The notes below the pieces were generated by a model that saw nothing but the letters and a program-made list of their open reading frames with translations, had not been told where the DNA came from and ran no database searches. From an uncultured beta proteobacterium (lineage in GTDB: Bacteria > Pseudomonadota > Gammaproteobacteria > Burkholderiales > Burkholderiaceae), in contig CAIPQU010000009.1 of assembly GCA_903867305.1 (NCBI GenBank), forward strand, positions 1-64,000: a stretch of 64,000 nucleotides of DNA. The letters run 5' to 3'. This document shows positions 36,432-45,172 of this stretch, piece after piece; position 1 is the first letter of the stretch, and each line of letters begins with the position of its first letter. Made by a program: the position numbers and the translations under genes.

Positions 36432-38051
36432 CTAGATTCCTAAGAAATGCTTTAAAAATAGCGTGTGGTTTTCAGGCAATACATCCCCACGCCAAGCAAC
36501 ATGTTGGTCCGGGCGGATGAGGGTGTAACGCAGCGGATACAAATTCCCAATTCCTGGCTCTAGGGGGCGGAGTATCTTTAGGGGAATCCCTAGTTCTGTT
36601 GCACTTACCAACAATTCCTCTGCTTGGGATTCATTTTTCTGATCACTAATGAGAAGTGTTAAACCTGCACCAAAGTGATCATATAACGATGTTCCATCAT
36701 GTAACCAAGCATGCGGTGCTAAACACCCAGCACGTGATGAGGGTACATAATTAATATAGTCAATTTCTGAATAAGGTAGCCCGTCATATTCCATCACAGG
36801 GGAGTTTTCGTATCGATAGCCCAAAATAATCCCAAGGGTGATAAATTCCCGCATTTTCGAAAGCTCGATTCGACGTCCAGTTTGTAGGCGTAACGCATCG
36901 CCTTCTGGCGTCGGGTCCTCGAGACCATCTTGCCAGAGTTGATTTCCTAGAATTGTATGATTTGCCACCGCTTCATTCATGACGAGATGGTGGACTTGTC
37001 GACGTTCGATTTCATAACTATCTAGCAAGGTTTCGCCACCCCATCCTTGGAGGTTTGCAGCAATTTTCCAGCCCAAATCAACCCCGTCTGCAATACCCAT
37101 ATTCATTCCATAGCCACCGAATGGCGGATGGAGGTGGCAGGCATCCCCGGCTAAAAAGATGCGACGATCTTGATATTTTGTCGCAATCAGCTTGCTGGCT
37201 ACCCATTCATCTGATGAAAGAACTTCGTAGGGCAAATCAATTCCGGTTGATTTCTTAATCAGATCAACGGACGAGTTCAAATCAAATTTTTTATCCTGAG
37301 CAACTCCAGTTGGCATGAAAAACCAACGATCCTTATCCATTGGCCCAATTAAACCAGGCGCTTCTGGATTGACATGCCAATACATAATGGCGGGACCTAA
37401 TTGATGCGCCTGCGCTAAACCTGGCGCACGAAACACAATATTGTAGTTTTTTGATAAACCATGCTCCCCCACCATTTCAGCACCTATTTGCTCACGAACT
37501 TTTGAGCGGGAACCATCAGCCCCGACAAGATATCTTGAACGGATTTCTTGGGTTTGGTTAGAGCCACGATCTCGAATCACCGAGATGACTTGACCATCCT
37601 CTTGGACCGTAGTGAGAAGTTCTGTATTAAAAACAATTTGCACGGTTGGTAAGGTTTGGGCGTGGGCACGCATCACCTCTTCAACGGTATATTGTGGGAC
37701 CCATTGCGAGTGCTCTGAATAGAGTGGGTTTCTTCCAGGGGCGCAATAAAAAGCATTTTCAAAGCGCATTAATTCGTAGCCAGAAAGTCGAGTACAAAAC
37801 ACAACATTTGAGGGGTAGTCCATCCCTAATGGGGAGGCTTTTCGCAGATTGTAGGCGATTCCCCAGCGGCGAAATAACTCACGCGTTCTAGCATTGGTTG
37901 TTTTTGCTCTAGGCGCATATCCTACTCGCTCGTTACGTTCAACGACTAAGCAGGAGATGGAGCGGTGCCCAAGTTCAATGGCAAGCGCTAAGCCAACAGG
38001 TCCTGCACCAATAATGAGGACATCGGGTTGAAGATTCACAGCAGCGACCAT
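36432..38051 (-). CDS. Class A flavin aromatic hydroxylase (MhpA/PheA-like)
   Basis: A 539-residue FAD-dependent hydroxylase of the long form, with the catalytic core (residues 1-380) plus a C-terminal thioredoxin-like domain, as in MhpA or phenol hydroxylases. Motifs: LIIGAGPVGLALAIELG near residue 10, YLVGADGSRSKVREQIG near residue 187, and LAGDACHLHPPFGGYGMNMG near residue 300. It hydroxylates a phenolic compound using NAD(P)H and O2. It is the first gene of the minus-strand run that ends at 31729, and is divergent from the aldolase operon at 38221. The substrate is unknown. Confidence 0.92.
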   Translation of the reverse strand: MVAAVNLQPDVLIIGAGPVGLALAIELGHRSISCLVVERNERVGYAPRAKTTNARTRELFRRWGIAYNLRKASPLGMDYPSNVVFCTRLSGYELMRFENAFYCAPGRNPLYSEHSQWVPQYTVEEVMRAHAQTLPTVQIVFNTELLTTVQEDGQVISVIRDRGSNQTQEIRSRYLVGADGSRSKVREQIGAEMVGEHGLSKNYNIVFRAPGLAQAHQLGPAIMYWHVNPEAPGLIGPMDKDRWFFMPTGVAQDKKFDLNSSVDLIKKSTGIDLPYEVLSSDEWVASKLIATKYQDRRIFLAGDACHLHPPFGGYGMNMGIADGVDLGWKIAANLQGWGGETLLDSYEIERRQVHHLVMNEAVANHTILGNQLWQDGLEDPTPEGDALRLQTGRRIELSKMREFITLGIILGYRYENSPVMEYDGLPYSEIDYINYVPSSRAGCLAPHAWLHDGTSLYDHFGAGLTLLISDQKNESQAEELLVSATELGIPLKILRPLEPGIGNLYPLRYTLIRPDQHVAWRGDVLPENHTLFLKHFLGI

Positions 38052-38156
38052 AGATTTGCTTTATTGATAAAGAGTAGTTGGATAAAGAACGAACTCATTT
38101 AACCACAAAGCTTAGTTGACTCACAAGTTGTTCAATCGAAAAGATTGTGAAAAATA

Positions 38157-38174
38157 ATCACTACTAATAGTGAT
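38157..38174. promoter_or_regulatory. Perfect inverted repeat in a divergent promoter region (operator candidate)
   Basis: ATCACTA (38157-38163) and TAGTGAT (38168-38174) form a perfect 7-bp palindrome with a 4-bp spacer in the 169 bp between the divergent hydroxylase and aldolase genes. TTGTGA (38145-38150) lies just upstream and TATGAT (38174-38179) overlaps its right edge, so a repressor or activator could sit on a promoter here. No regulator gene is adjacent. Confidence 0.4.
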
Positions 38175-38220
38175 ATGATGAAGAAAAATAGGAATCAGCC
38201 CCAAAAATGGAGATCAAAAC

Positions 38221-38940
38221 ATGGCACCAAATCCAAATCCAGAGTTAGTCGCAAAGGTTGCAAAAGCAAACCGTATTCTCTATAAATTAGGTGTTTTAGA
38301 CGGTTTTGGCCACATTAGTTCAAGAATGGACAATTCACCTGAGCATTTTTTATTGTCCTGTAATCGTGCTCCAGCCTTGGTCGCTCCCGAAGATATTTTG
38401 GTGTATGACATGCAAGGTGAGCTTGCCATGAAGACAGATAAGCGGTCTTATTTAGAGCGTTATATTCATAGTGAAATTTATCGTTTGCGCCCAGATGTCA
38501 TGTCGGTAGTCCATAGTCACTCTGCCAGCGTGATTCCTTTTAGTGTTACCGATGTAGAACTTAAACCTATTTATCATATGAGTGGCTTTTTAGGTGGTGG
38601 TGTTGCAAGATTTGAGATTCGCGATAGCATCGGCGAGGACAATGACCTGTTGATTAGAGATAGAAACTTAGGGGAAGCACTAGCCACGTCTCTTGGGCGG
38701 AAGAATTTTGTCTTAATGCGTGGTCACGGTGCCACAATTGCAGGGCCATCAGTGGAAATAGCTGTATTTAGAGCTTATTACGCTGAGTCGAATGCCAAAC
38801 TACAACTCTCAGCCATGTCGTTGAATTCACCGATCAATTTCTTAAAAGAAAAAGAAGCCCTGAATGCGATGGCTACTAATGAAGGACAAATTAAACGTGC
38901 TTGGGATTTATGGTGTCAACAGGAAGAAGGTTTGATTTAA
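38221..38940 (+). CDS. Class II aldolase/adducin family protein (copy 1)
   Basis: A 239-residue class II aldolase-like protein. Zn ligands are visible in VHSHSASVIPF (near residues 98-100) and RGHGATIAG (near residue 160), with HSEIYRLRPDV preceding. It would cleave or decarboxylate a hydroxylated acid in a metal-dependent way. A paralogue with the same key motifs lies at 45629. Ribosome binding site TGGAGA. It leads the operon Bug-Bug-decarboxylase-like-Bug. Confidence 0.9.
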   Translation: MAPNPNPELVAKVAKANRILYKLGVLDGFGHISSRMDNSPEHFLLSCNRAPALVAPEDILVYDMQGELAMKTDKRSYLERYIHSEIYRLRPDVMSVVHSHSASVIPFSVTDVELKPIYHMSGFLGGGVARFEIRDSIGEDNDLLIRDRNLGEALATSLGRKNFVLMRGHGATIAGPSVEIAVFRAYYAESNAKLQLSAMSLNSPINFLKEKEALNAMATNEGQIKRAWDLWCQQEEGLI

Positions 38941-38959
38941 GCTCTCAAGGAAAGAATTA

Positions 38960-39931
38960 ATGAATACTCGGATGAAACACTTTTTTGTATTAACTTTGGC
39001 GTTGTTTTCGATGAGCATCTCGTTTGCTCAAAGTAACTACCCCAATAAATCTATTAAGTTGATTGTTCCCTATGCTACCGGTGGGGGATCTGATATTTTG
39101 GCGCGTCAAATTAGCGCAAAGTTACAAAATATTTGGGGTCAAGCAATAGTTGTTGATAACCGACCTGGCGCATCAGGCAATATTGGTAGTGAAGTAGTGG
39201 TACGTTCACCCAGTGATGGCTATACCTTGTTATTGCAAAATTCAACCATGGTAACGAGCGCAGCTTTAGCTGGTAAATTAAATTACGATCCAGAAAAAGA
39301 CCTCACCCCAATTATGTTACTGGGTCTTACTCCAATGTCCCTTGCTGCGGCAGAGAATACCAAAATCAAAAATTTAAAAGATTTGATTGAGTATTCGAAA
39401 AAAAATCCAAATGGCATTAATTATGGATCCTGTGGCATTGGAACCCCGCAGCACTTTATGGTCGAGATTGTTAAAGAACAAACCGGTGTTAAAGCAACGC
39501 ACATTGGTTATAAGGGGTGTGCCCCTGCGGTCACTGACGTGGTTGGTGGACAAATACAGCTTGCCATTGTCAGCGCAAATTTAGTTTCGCAATATGTCAA
39601 GATCGGCAGACTCAACTCAGTAGGAATTACTACTGCCCATCGTTATTCATTGATGCCGGATAGCTTGACGTTTAAAGAGCAGGGTATTAAAGATATGGAC
39701 TTTGCTGTTTGGTACGCTTTAATGGGACCAGCTAATATGCCCCCAGAGATTGTTGCTAAAGTTCAAAATGAAGTGAACAGGATTTTGGATGATCCAGAGG
39801 TCAAGCAAAACTTATCGAATGCTGGTGTGGAGCCTTACCGTGGGAATGGTGCGGATTTAGCCAAATTAATTCATAATGATTTGATCAGCTACGCTAAATT
39901 AGTTAAATCTGCGAATATCAAAGCAGACTAA
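38960..39931 (+). CDS. Bug-family TTT substrate-binding protein (Bug 6), with pocket cysteines
   Basis: A 323-residue receptor. Signal residues 1-23 end in SFA before QSNYPNK. VPYATGGGSDILAR carries the Asp, and NRPGASGNIGSEV is normal. Two pocket-lining loops differ from the other Bugs here: GSCGIGTPQHF (C158, normally SSG or SGG) and HIGYKGCAPAV (C187, normally HVPYKG followed by a non-Cys residue). These may be near each other in the fold. It lies 19 bp after the aldolase gene and 2 bp before a second Bug gene. Confidence 0.93.
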   Translation: MNTRMKHFFVLTLALFSMSISFAQSNYPNKSIKLIVPYATGGGSDILARQISAKLQNIWGQAIVVDNRPGASGNIGSEVVVRSPSDGYTLLLQNSTMVTSAALAGKLNYDPEKDLTPIMLLGLTPMSLAAAENTKIKNLKDLIEYSKKNPNGINYGSCGIGTPQHFMVEIVKEQTGVKATHIGYKGCAPAVTDVVGGQIQLAIVSANLVSQYVKIGRLNSVGITTAHRYSLMPDSLTFKEQGIKDMDFAVWYALMGPANMPPEIVAKVQNEVNRILDDPEVKQNLSNAGVEPYRGNGADLAKLIHNDLISYAKLVKSANIKAD

Positions 39932-39933
39932 TC

Positions 39934-40896
39934 ATGAAAAGATGGACACATCTCTGCATTTGGGTGGTTTGTCTCGGATTTTTTTTACCAGCTTTTGCGC
40001 AGCAATACCCCGATAAACCGATTCGACTCATTTCACCCATTCCCCCTGGAGGGGCGCCGGATTTGGTGGCCAGAGCGCTTGCTAACACCCTTACTCGGCA
40101 ATTAGGCCTGTCGGTCTTTGTTGAAAACAAAGTAGGATCAAACGGTAATATTGCTGCGGACGTTGTCTCGCATGCACCTCCTGATGGATATACTTTACTG
40201 ATAGGAATGGATAGTTTGTTTGTTATCAATCCGTATCTTTATACCAAAAGTCTAAACGCCAATAAAGAGTTTAAGCCTGTATCAACCCTAGCATCTAATC
40301 AATTTGTTTTGGCGGTGAATCCGAAGGTTCCCGCTAACAATCTCAAAGAATTTGTAGAGTACGTTAAAAAAGTTAATCCTGCTCCAGCATATGCTTCTGG
40401 CGGGAATGGTAGTCAGCATCATCTCACGATGGAAATGCTCAAAGCTAGAGCAGGAATAGACCTGTTACATATTCCGTATAAAGGTGGCGTTGAGGCAACG
40501 ACTGCGACGATGGGTGGGGATAGTGTTGCCATGTTCTCAGGCACCTCCAATGCTGGATTAATTCGTTCTGGAAAATTAAAAGCGATTGCGGTATCTGGCG
40601 TTCACCGATCCAAAGATTTACCCGATGTTCCAACGATTGCTGAGACTTATCCGGGGTTTGATAATACGATTTGGATTGGTTTATTTGCTTCAAAAGAAAC
40701 TCCGGATGCGATTGTGCAAAAACTGCGCATAGAAGTTAGTAAAGCTCTGAAAGATCCGATTCTGATAGAGTCGCTTTATAAGGCTGGCGGCATCGAGCCT
40801 TTCAGTACAACAGCAGAAGAATTTTCTGCGCTGATTAAAAAAGATCAAAACAAATACAGCACAATTATTCGCAGCTTACACTTGCAGTTAGATTAA
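39934..40896 (+). CDS. Bug-family TTT substrate-binding protein (Bug 7)
   Basis: A 320-residue receptor directly after Bug 6 (2 bp gap). Signal residues 1-22 end in AFA before QQYPDKP. The ligand loop is SPIPPGGAPDLVAR, and ENKVGSNGNIA replaces NRPGASGNIG. The two adjacent Bugs are clearly different in the binding loops, so this is not a recent tandem copy; two ligands or two affinities are likely. Confidence 0.93.
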   Translation: MKRWTHLCIWVVCLGFFLPAFAQQYPDKPIRLISPIPPGGAPDLVARALANTLTRQLGLSVFVENKVGSNGNIAADVVSHAPPDGYTLLIGMDSLFVINPYLYTKSLNANKEFKPVSTLASNQFVLAVNPKVPANNLKEFVEYVKKVNPAPAYASGGNGSQHHLTMEMLKARAGIDLLHIPYKGGVEATTATMGGDSVAMFSGTSNAGLIRSGKLKAIAVSGVHRSKDLPDVPTIAETYPGFDNTIWIGLFASKETPDAIVQKLRIEVSKALKDPILIESLYKAGGIEPFSTTAEEFSALIKKDQNKYSTIIRSLHLQLD

Positions 40897-40914
40897 TTTT
40901 TTAGGGGAAATGGA

Positions 40915-41904
40915 TTGTCAAATTTAAAGTTATCCGTCGCAGTAGGAGACTATGATCACATTCGTGATTTTACGACTGGCCGAGTGCGCGCTGAAGGAAT
41001 TGATATTACCCCCATTCATTTATCGATTGAAGAGACATTTTTTCGTTTTACGAAATATCATGAATGGGATGTGTCTGAAATGTCATTTGCTAAGGCGATT
41101 TCTTTAGTCTCACAAGTTGATCCCTGGTTGGTTTTAATCCCCGTTTTCCCGTCAAGAGCTTTTCGGCACTCTTCTATCTATATTAGAAAAGATTCTTCCA
41201 TCAAGACACCCCAAGACTTGGCAGGAAAAAAAATTGGCATACCAGAATGGGCCCAAACAGCCTCTATTTATTCTCGAGGCATGTTGGCACATGAATATGG
41301 AGTTGATTTAAAAAGTGTCGATTGGTATCAGGCTGGCGTTAATAATGCTGGCCGTAAAGAAAAAGTTAAACTGCAATTACCCCAAGGTATTCGATATACC
41401 GCAATGCCTGAAAACTCGCTTTCACAGTTATTGCTCGATGGACAGGTTGACGCTGTATTAAGCGCTAGACCCCCAGATTCTTTCTTACATCATCCTGATG
41501 TTGTTGAAAGATTATTGCCGAACTATCGAGAGCTCGAGTTAGCTTATTGGAAAAAAACACATATTTTCCCAATTATGCATGTGATTGCTATTAAACGTGA
41601 AACTTTTGAGAAAAATCGCTGGATTGCACAAAATTTAATGCATGCTTTTGAGGCGGCAAAAGAGAGAAGTCTTGAGCGTGCCTCAGATATAACTGCTTCA
41701 TACTATCCAATACCTTGGGTATCAGACTATGCTGAAATGTCTCAAAGCATTATGGGTGAAGATTACTGGCCGTATGGGGTTGATAAAAATCGTAGTACTT
41801 TAGAAGCCTTTACTCAATATGCATTCGAGCAAGGAATTACATCGACACATTTAAAACCAGAAGATATTTTTGTTAAAGAGGTTCAAGACAGTTTTAAAGT
41901 ATAA
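40915..41904 (+). CDS. 4,5-dihydroxyphthalate-decarboxylase-like protein (Pht5 family, copy 2)
   Basis: A 329-residue paralogue of the protein at 5965, sharing IPVFPSRAFRHSSIYI, HIFPIMHVIAIKR and MGEDYWPY. Like that copy, it has no signal peptide (MSNLKLSVAVGDYDHIRD). The start is TTG at 40915, with AGGGG at 40903-40907. It lies between Bug 7 and Bug 8. Decarboxylation of a dihydroxy aromatic acid is the family-based guess; the binding-protein-like fold also allows a cytosolic ligand-binding role. Confidence 0.8.
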   Translation: MSNLKLSVAVGDYDHIRDFTTGRVRAEGIDITPIHLSIEETFFRFTKYHEWDVSEMSFAKAISLVSQVDPWLVLIPVFPSRAFRHSSIYIRKDSSIKTPQDLAGKKIGIPEWAQTASIYSRGMLAHEYGVDLKSVDWYQAGVNNAGRKEKVKLQLPQGIRYTAMPENSLSQLLLDGQVDAVLSARPPDSFLHHPDVVERLLPNYRELELAYWKKTHIFPIMHVIAIKRETFEKNRWIAQNLMHAFEAAKERSLERASDITASYYPIPWVSDYAEMSQSIMGEDYWPYGVDKNRSTLEAFTQYAFEQGITSTHLKPEDIFVKEVQDSFKV

Positions 41905-41944
41905 GCAATATACATAGATGATTTACTGAAGAGGAGACAAGGCG

Positions 41945-42913
41945 ATGTTTAAGAAAATGATGTGCGTCATGGTGATTTCTTTGACGGCAGTAATCTGGCC
42001 GACGTTTGCACAAAATAACTATCCAAATCAACCGATCAAATTTATTGTTCCTTATTCTCCAGGGGGCTTACCGGATACGGTAGCACGGCAACTATCGATT
42101 TCTTTGGGACAGCGGCTAGGGCAATCGATTATTGTGGATAATCGACCCGGCGGTGGTGGGGTGATTGCGGCGCAAACGGTGAAGAGTGCTCCTGCAGATG
42201 GATATACCTTTTTAGTTACCGACACCATATCCTTTAATATGTCTCCGATTACCAATACCAACCTTCCTTACAACCCCAAGAAAGACTTCACGCCGATTGC
42301 ACTTGTTGCAAGAGCCCCTAACTTTTTAGCTATATTGCCTAATATCCCAGCAAATAATATTGATGAATTTGCAACGTATGTAAAAGCTCATCCAGGTCAA
42401 ATTAATTATGGATCTTCAGGGATTGGGACACCGCATCATTTAGCGATGGAAGCTTTAAAGAGTGCACTCAATTTAGATATGACCCATGTTCCATTTAAGG
42501 GAACGTCACAATCAGTGCCAGCGCTTGTCGGCGGCCAAGTTCAGGCCGTATATGCAGCACTCCCTTCCTTGTCGGGATTTGTAAAAACCAATCAAGTCAA
42601 AATTATTGGCGTAGCTTCTTTACAGCCATCTAAATTAGCACCAACGGTTCCTGCGATTGGTCAAAAGATACCTGGTTATGAATATGTGCATGTCATTGGA
42701 CTTTTTGGATTATCGAACATACCTGCGGACGTGATTAAAAAAATCAATACAGAATTAGAGGCTTTAGCAAATATCCCAACTACGCAAGAGACATTGTCGC
42801 CGATGGGGATTGAATTTAATGTCGTGGGGCCAGTTGCTGCTCAGAAACATCTCGTAGATGAAACCGCGCGATTAGAAAAGCTTCTTAAAGATACAAAACT
42901 ACAGTTGCAATAA
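41945..42913 (+). CDS. Bug-family TTT substrate-binding protein (Bug 8)
   Basis: A 322-residue receptor, third Bug of this operon. Signal residues 1-22 end in TFA before QNNYPNQP. Loops: VPYSPGGLPDTVAR, DNRPGGGGVIAAQ, HVPFKGTSQSVPALVGG. Ribosome binding site GAGGAGACA before the ATG. A good intrinsic terminator follows at 42931-42959, marking the operon end. Confidence 0.93.
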   Translation: MFKKMMCVMVISLTAVIWPTFAQNNYPNQPIKFIVPYSPGGLPDTVARQLSISLGQRLGQSIIVDNRPGGGGVIAAQTVKSAPADGYTFLVTDTISFNMSPITNTNLPYNPKKDFTPIALVARAPNFLAILPNIPANNIDEFATYVKAHPGQINYGSSGIGTPHHLAMEALKSALNLDMTHVPFKGTSQSVPALVGGQVQAVYAALPSLSGFVKTNQVKIIGVASLQPSKLAPTVPAIGQKIPGYEYVHVIGLFGLSNIPADVIKKINTELEALANIPTTQETLSPMGIEFNVVGPVAAQKHLVDETARLEKLLKDTKLQLQ

Positions 42914-42930
42914 AACTTAGATTTAAAAAC

Positions 42931-42959
42931 AAAAAAGACTGGTTACCCAGTCTTTTTTT
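42931..42959. terminator. Bidirectional intrinsic terminator
   Basis: AAAAAAGACTGG (42931-42942) pairs with CCAGTCTTTTTT (42947-42958) around a TTAC loop, with a T-run on one side and an A-run on the other. It lies between the convergent Bug 8 and ompW genes and should end transcription from both. Confidence 0.82.
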
Positions 42960-42981
42960 GATACGGCATCTCTGCGAACTC

Positions 42982-43716
42982 TTAAAACTTATATCCAAGT
43001 CGAACCACGTATTCAATCGGGTTAATGGTTAAAGTTCCCGTTGTTGTAACTGCTCCAGCACCAAGTCCAGGCCCAACAAATGTAGCATCAGTTTTAAGTG
43101 GTACATATGAAATAGAGCCATTAATAGACCATTTATCATCAATATTGTAAATTGCCCCAGCATTAAAAACCGGCGCAAAAGATGAAGATAAACTAGCAGA
43201 AGTTCCCGCTAATCTATTCACAGTAGCGTCAGATGTATTCGCAGTGACATCGCTAAAAGAAGCATAAGTAAAACCAAGTCCTAAATAAGGCCTCCAAGTA
43301 TCACCAGGGCTGTTAAACAAATATTTAGCAACAAGTGAGGGTGTTAATGCTTTAGCCGTTGCTGCTCCTGGGTGGCTTTGTGGAGCAGAGCCATTGGGTA
43401 AATTAATATCCACCGTTAATGTTGGTGGAATCCCAATGGTTAACTCTGTGGCTATATTGTCAGTCCACATGTATAAGCCACTTAATATCAACGTAGTTGA
43501 TGAACCAATTGAAGCTTGGGCAGCATTAAGAGCATTATTAAAATAGGTTGCAGTTCCACTACTAGTGCTTGTCGAGGTTAGGGTCCCCACTGAGGCATTT
43601 GGCACAATATAAGCGCCGCCTATACCTGCGATAAAATCACCTGCTTTTTGCGCGAATGATATATTGGTTGCTACCATTGATCCAATAACTAAAGCAAATT
43701 TTGCTAACTATTTCAT
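42982..43716 (-). pseudogene. ompW: ompW-like outer-membrane protein gene interrupted by TAG at codon 3
   Basis: The frame encodes an OmpW-family eight-strand barrel (start of the mature part AGDFIAGIGGAYIVP; middle YLGLGFTYASFSD; terminal INPIEYVVRLGYKF with the C-terminal Phe needed for barrel assembly). The natural start is ATG 43716 after GGAGGAG, but codon 3 is TAG (43708-43710): the reading is M-K-stop-LAKFALVIGSMVATNISFAQ, otherwise a perfect signal peptide. The next in-frame ATG is 43677, which leaves about nine residues of signal peptide without the positive n-region. The rest of the frame is intact, so the mutation is recent, or a sequencing error. Confidence 0.75.
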
Positions 43717-43945
43717 CGAGTCTCCTCCATATTAATGAGAATTTTAATATTAAACTTATTCACAGCTAGTAGGGAAAACACTTACAACTATATATGAATT
43801 ATTCCTACACACTCTCAAACTTTTAGTTATCGATTGAATTAAAGATTGAAAATAAAATTTTTTCGATTTAAGCTAAAAGCATCAAGCAATCAATCAATTT
43901 CTCAAAAAGCTTTATGATAAAAATATTAGATCATTGAAAACAAAC

Positions 43946-44611
43946 ATGTTAAAGAAAATACGCATTTGGGATTTACCTACTAGATTATTTCATTGGTTAT
44001 TTGCGATTGCTGTATTAGGGGCAATCATTACCGATTTGCTTGAACAAATAGAGTGGCACAGTTACTGTGGTTATAGTGCGCTAGTGTTGGTGGTTTTCAG
44101 AATCATTTGGGGATTTATTGGCCCATATCATGCTCGTTTTAGTTCTTTTATCCCTGGTTTGACTGATTTGAAACTGTTCTTGAAAGACCATCAGACGCGT
44201 CATTTAGGCCATAACCCATTGGGGGCACTCTCTGTGATTGCGATGCTACTGATTGTTATCGTACAAGCATCTTCCGGACTTTTTGCGGATGATGAAATTT
44301 CTTTTCAGGGGCCCTTGGCCAAATATGTTTCTGAAGATATTGTAAAGCTCATGAATAGCATCCATGAGTTGAATCACTGGTTGGTTTACGGGATCGTCTT
44401 GTTACATCTAGGGGCAATTTTTTATTATCAGCGGATGAAAAAAGAGAACCTTTTAGGCCCAATGGTTCATGGTGATAAAGAGATTGATGATCAAAAAGAA
44501 ATGCCAGCCCTTGAAGAAGTGACATCAAAAGATGACATCAAAATTCGCGGACTGGCGATACTAATTTTGCTACTTTTAGTTGTACTATTTCGATACTTTA
44601 TATTGAAATAA
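43946..44611 (+). CDS. Cytochrome b561-type (cytochrome b/b6 domain) membrane protein
   Basis: A 221-residue membrane protein with four to five helices. Haem-ligand His candidates lie in TRLFHWLFAIAV, IEWHSYCGY, SIHELNHWLVYGIVLLHLGA. It begins KIRIWDLPTRLFHW, the family's usual N-terminus. I start at ATG 43946; a TTG at 43934 has no better site. It is convergent with a cytochrome c' gene with a single base between the stops; similar b561/c' neighbours are common, so it may pass electrons to the c-type haem. Confidence 0.88.
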   Translation: MLKKIRIWDLPTRLFHWLFAIAVLGAIITDLLEQIEWHSYCGYSALVLVVFRIIWGFIGPYHARFSSFIPGLTDLKLFLKDHQTRHLGHNPLGALSVIAMLLIVIVQASSGLFADDEISFQGPLAKYVSEDIVKLMNSIHELNHWLVYGIVLLHLGAIFYYQRMKKENLLGPMVHGDKEIDDQKEMPALEEVTSKDDIKIRGLAILILLLLVVLFRYFILK

Positions 44612-44612
44612 A

Positions 44613-45065
44613 TTACTTTTTCTTAAAGTCGTCGTGACAACCTTTGCAATTAGCACCCGTTGCAGCAAATGCTTTTTTAATCGCATCTAAATCACCAGAC
44701 TGAGCTGCAGAATTGAGACCCGCAGCAGTTGAAATTAGCTTGTCTTGATGAGATTTGAATTTATCCCCTTCGGCCCAAACTGAAGGTAGTGCGCTTCCTC
44801 CTTCTGTACCAGCACCAAACCCTTGCCAAGGAAGACTCGCCATTGTATTAATAATAGCGGCATTTTTGATAACATCGTCTTTATTGAATGGGACTTCACC
44901 TTTTACGACCGCGCCAATGCGAGCAAAGTGCGTACCCATGACAGTTAATGCGCTTTGACGGTATTTAATAGCAGCCTCAGGTTTGGCAAATTGAGCAAGA
45001 GCTGTTCCTGAAATGACAGAAGTTGCAACAGCAACGATTAGAAGACTATAATGATTGAATTTCAT
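44613..45065 (-). CDS. Cytochrome c' (periplasmic)
   Basis: A 150-residue protein with signal peptide residues 1-24 (TALA before QFAKPEAA). The four-helix cytochrome c' signature is present: KYRQSALTVMGTHFARIGA at the first helix, and the haem site CKGCH near the C-terminus (residues about 139-143). Family members bind NO or CO and may relieve nitrosative stress or shuttle electrons. It is convergent with the cytochrome b561 gene. Confidence 0.92.
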   Translation of the reverse strand: MKFNHYSLLIVAVATSVISGTALAQFAKPEAAIKYRQSALTVMGTHFARIGAVVKGEVPFNKDDVIKNAAIINTMASLPWQGFGAGTEGGSALPSVWAEGDKFKSHQDKLISTAAGLNSAAQSGDLDAIKKAFAATGANCKGCHDDFKKK

Positions 45066-45172
45066 TCATCTCTCCAGAATAAGTAAAAATGGTTAGTAAT
45101 TGGTTAAAAGTTATTAGAATATATATTAACAGTTTATTATGAATTCAAAGATTTTTATAAAGGAGTTTTCTA

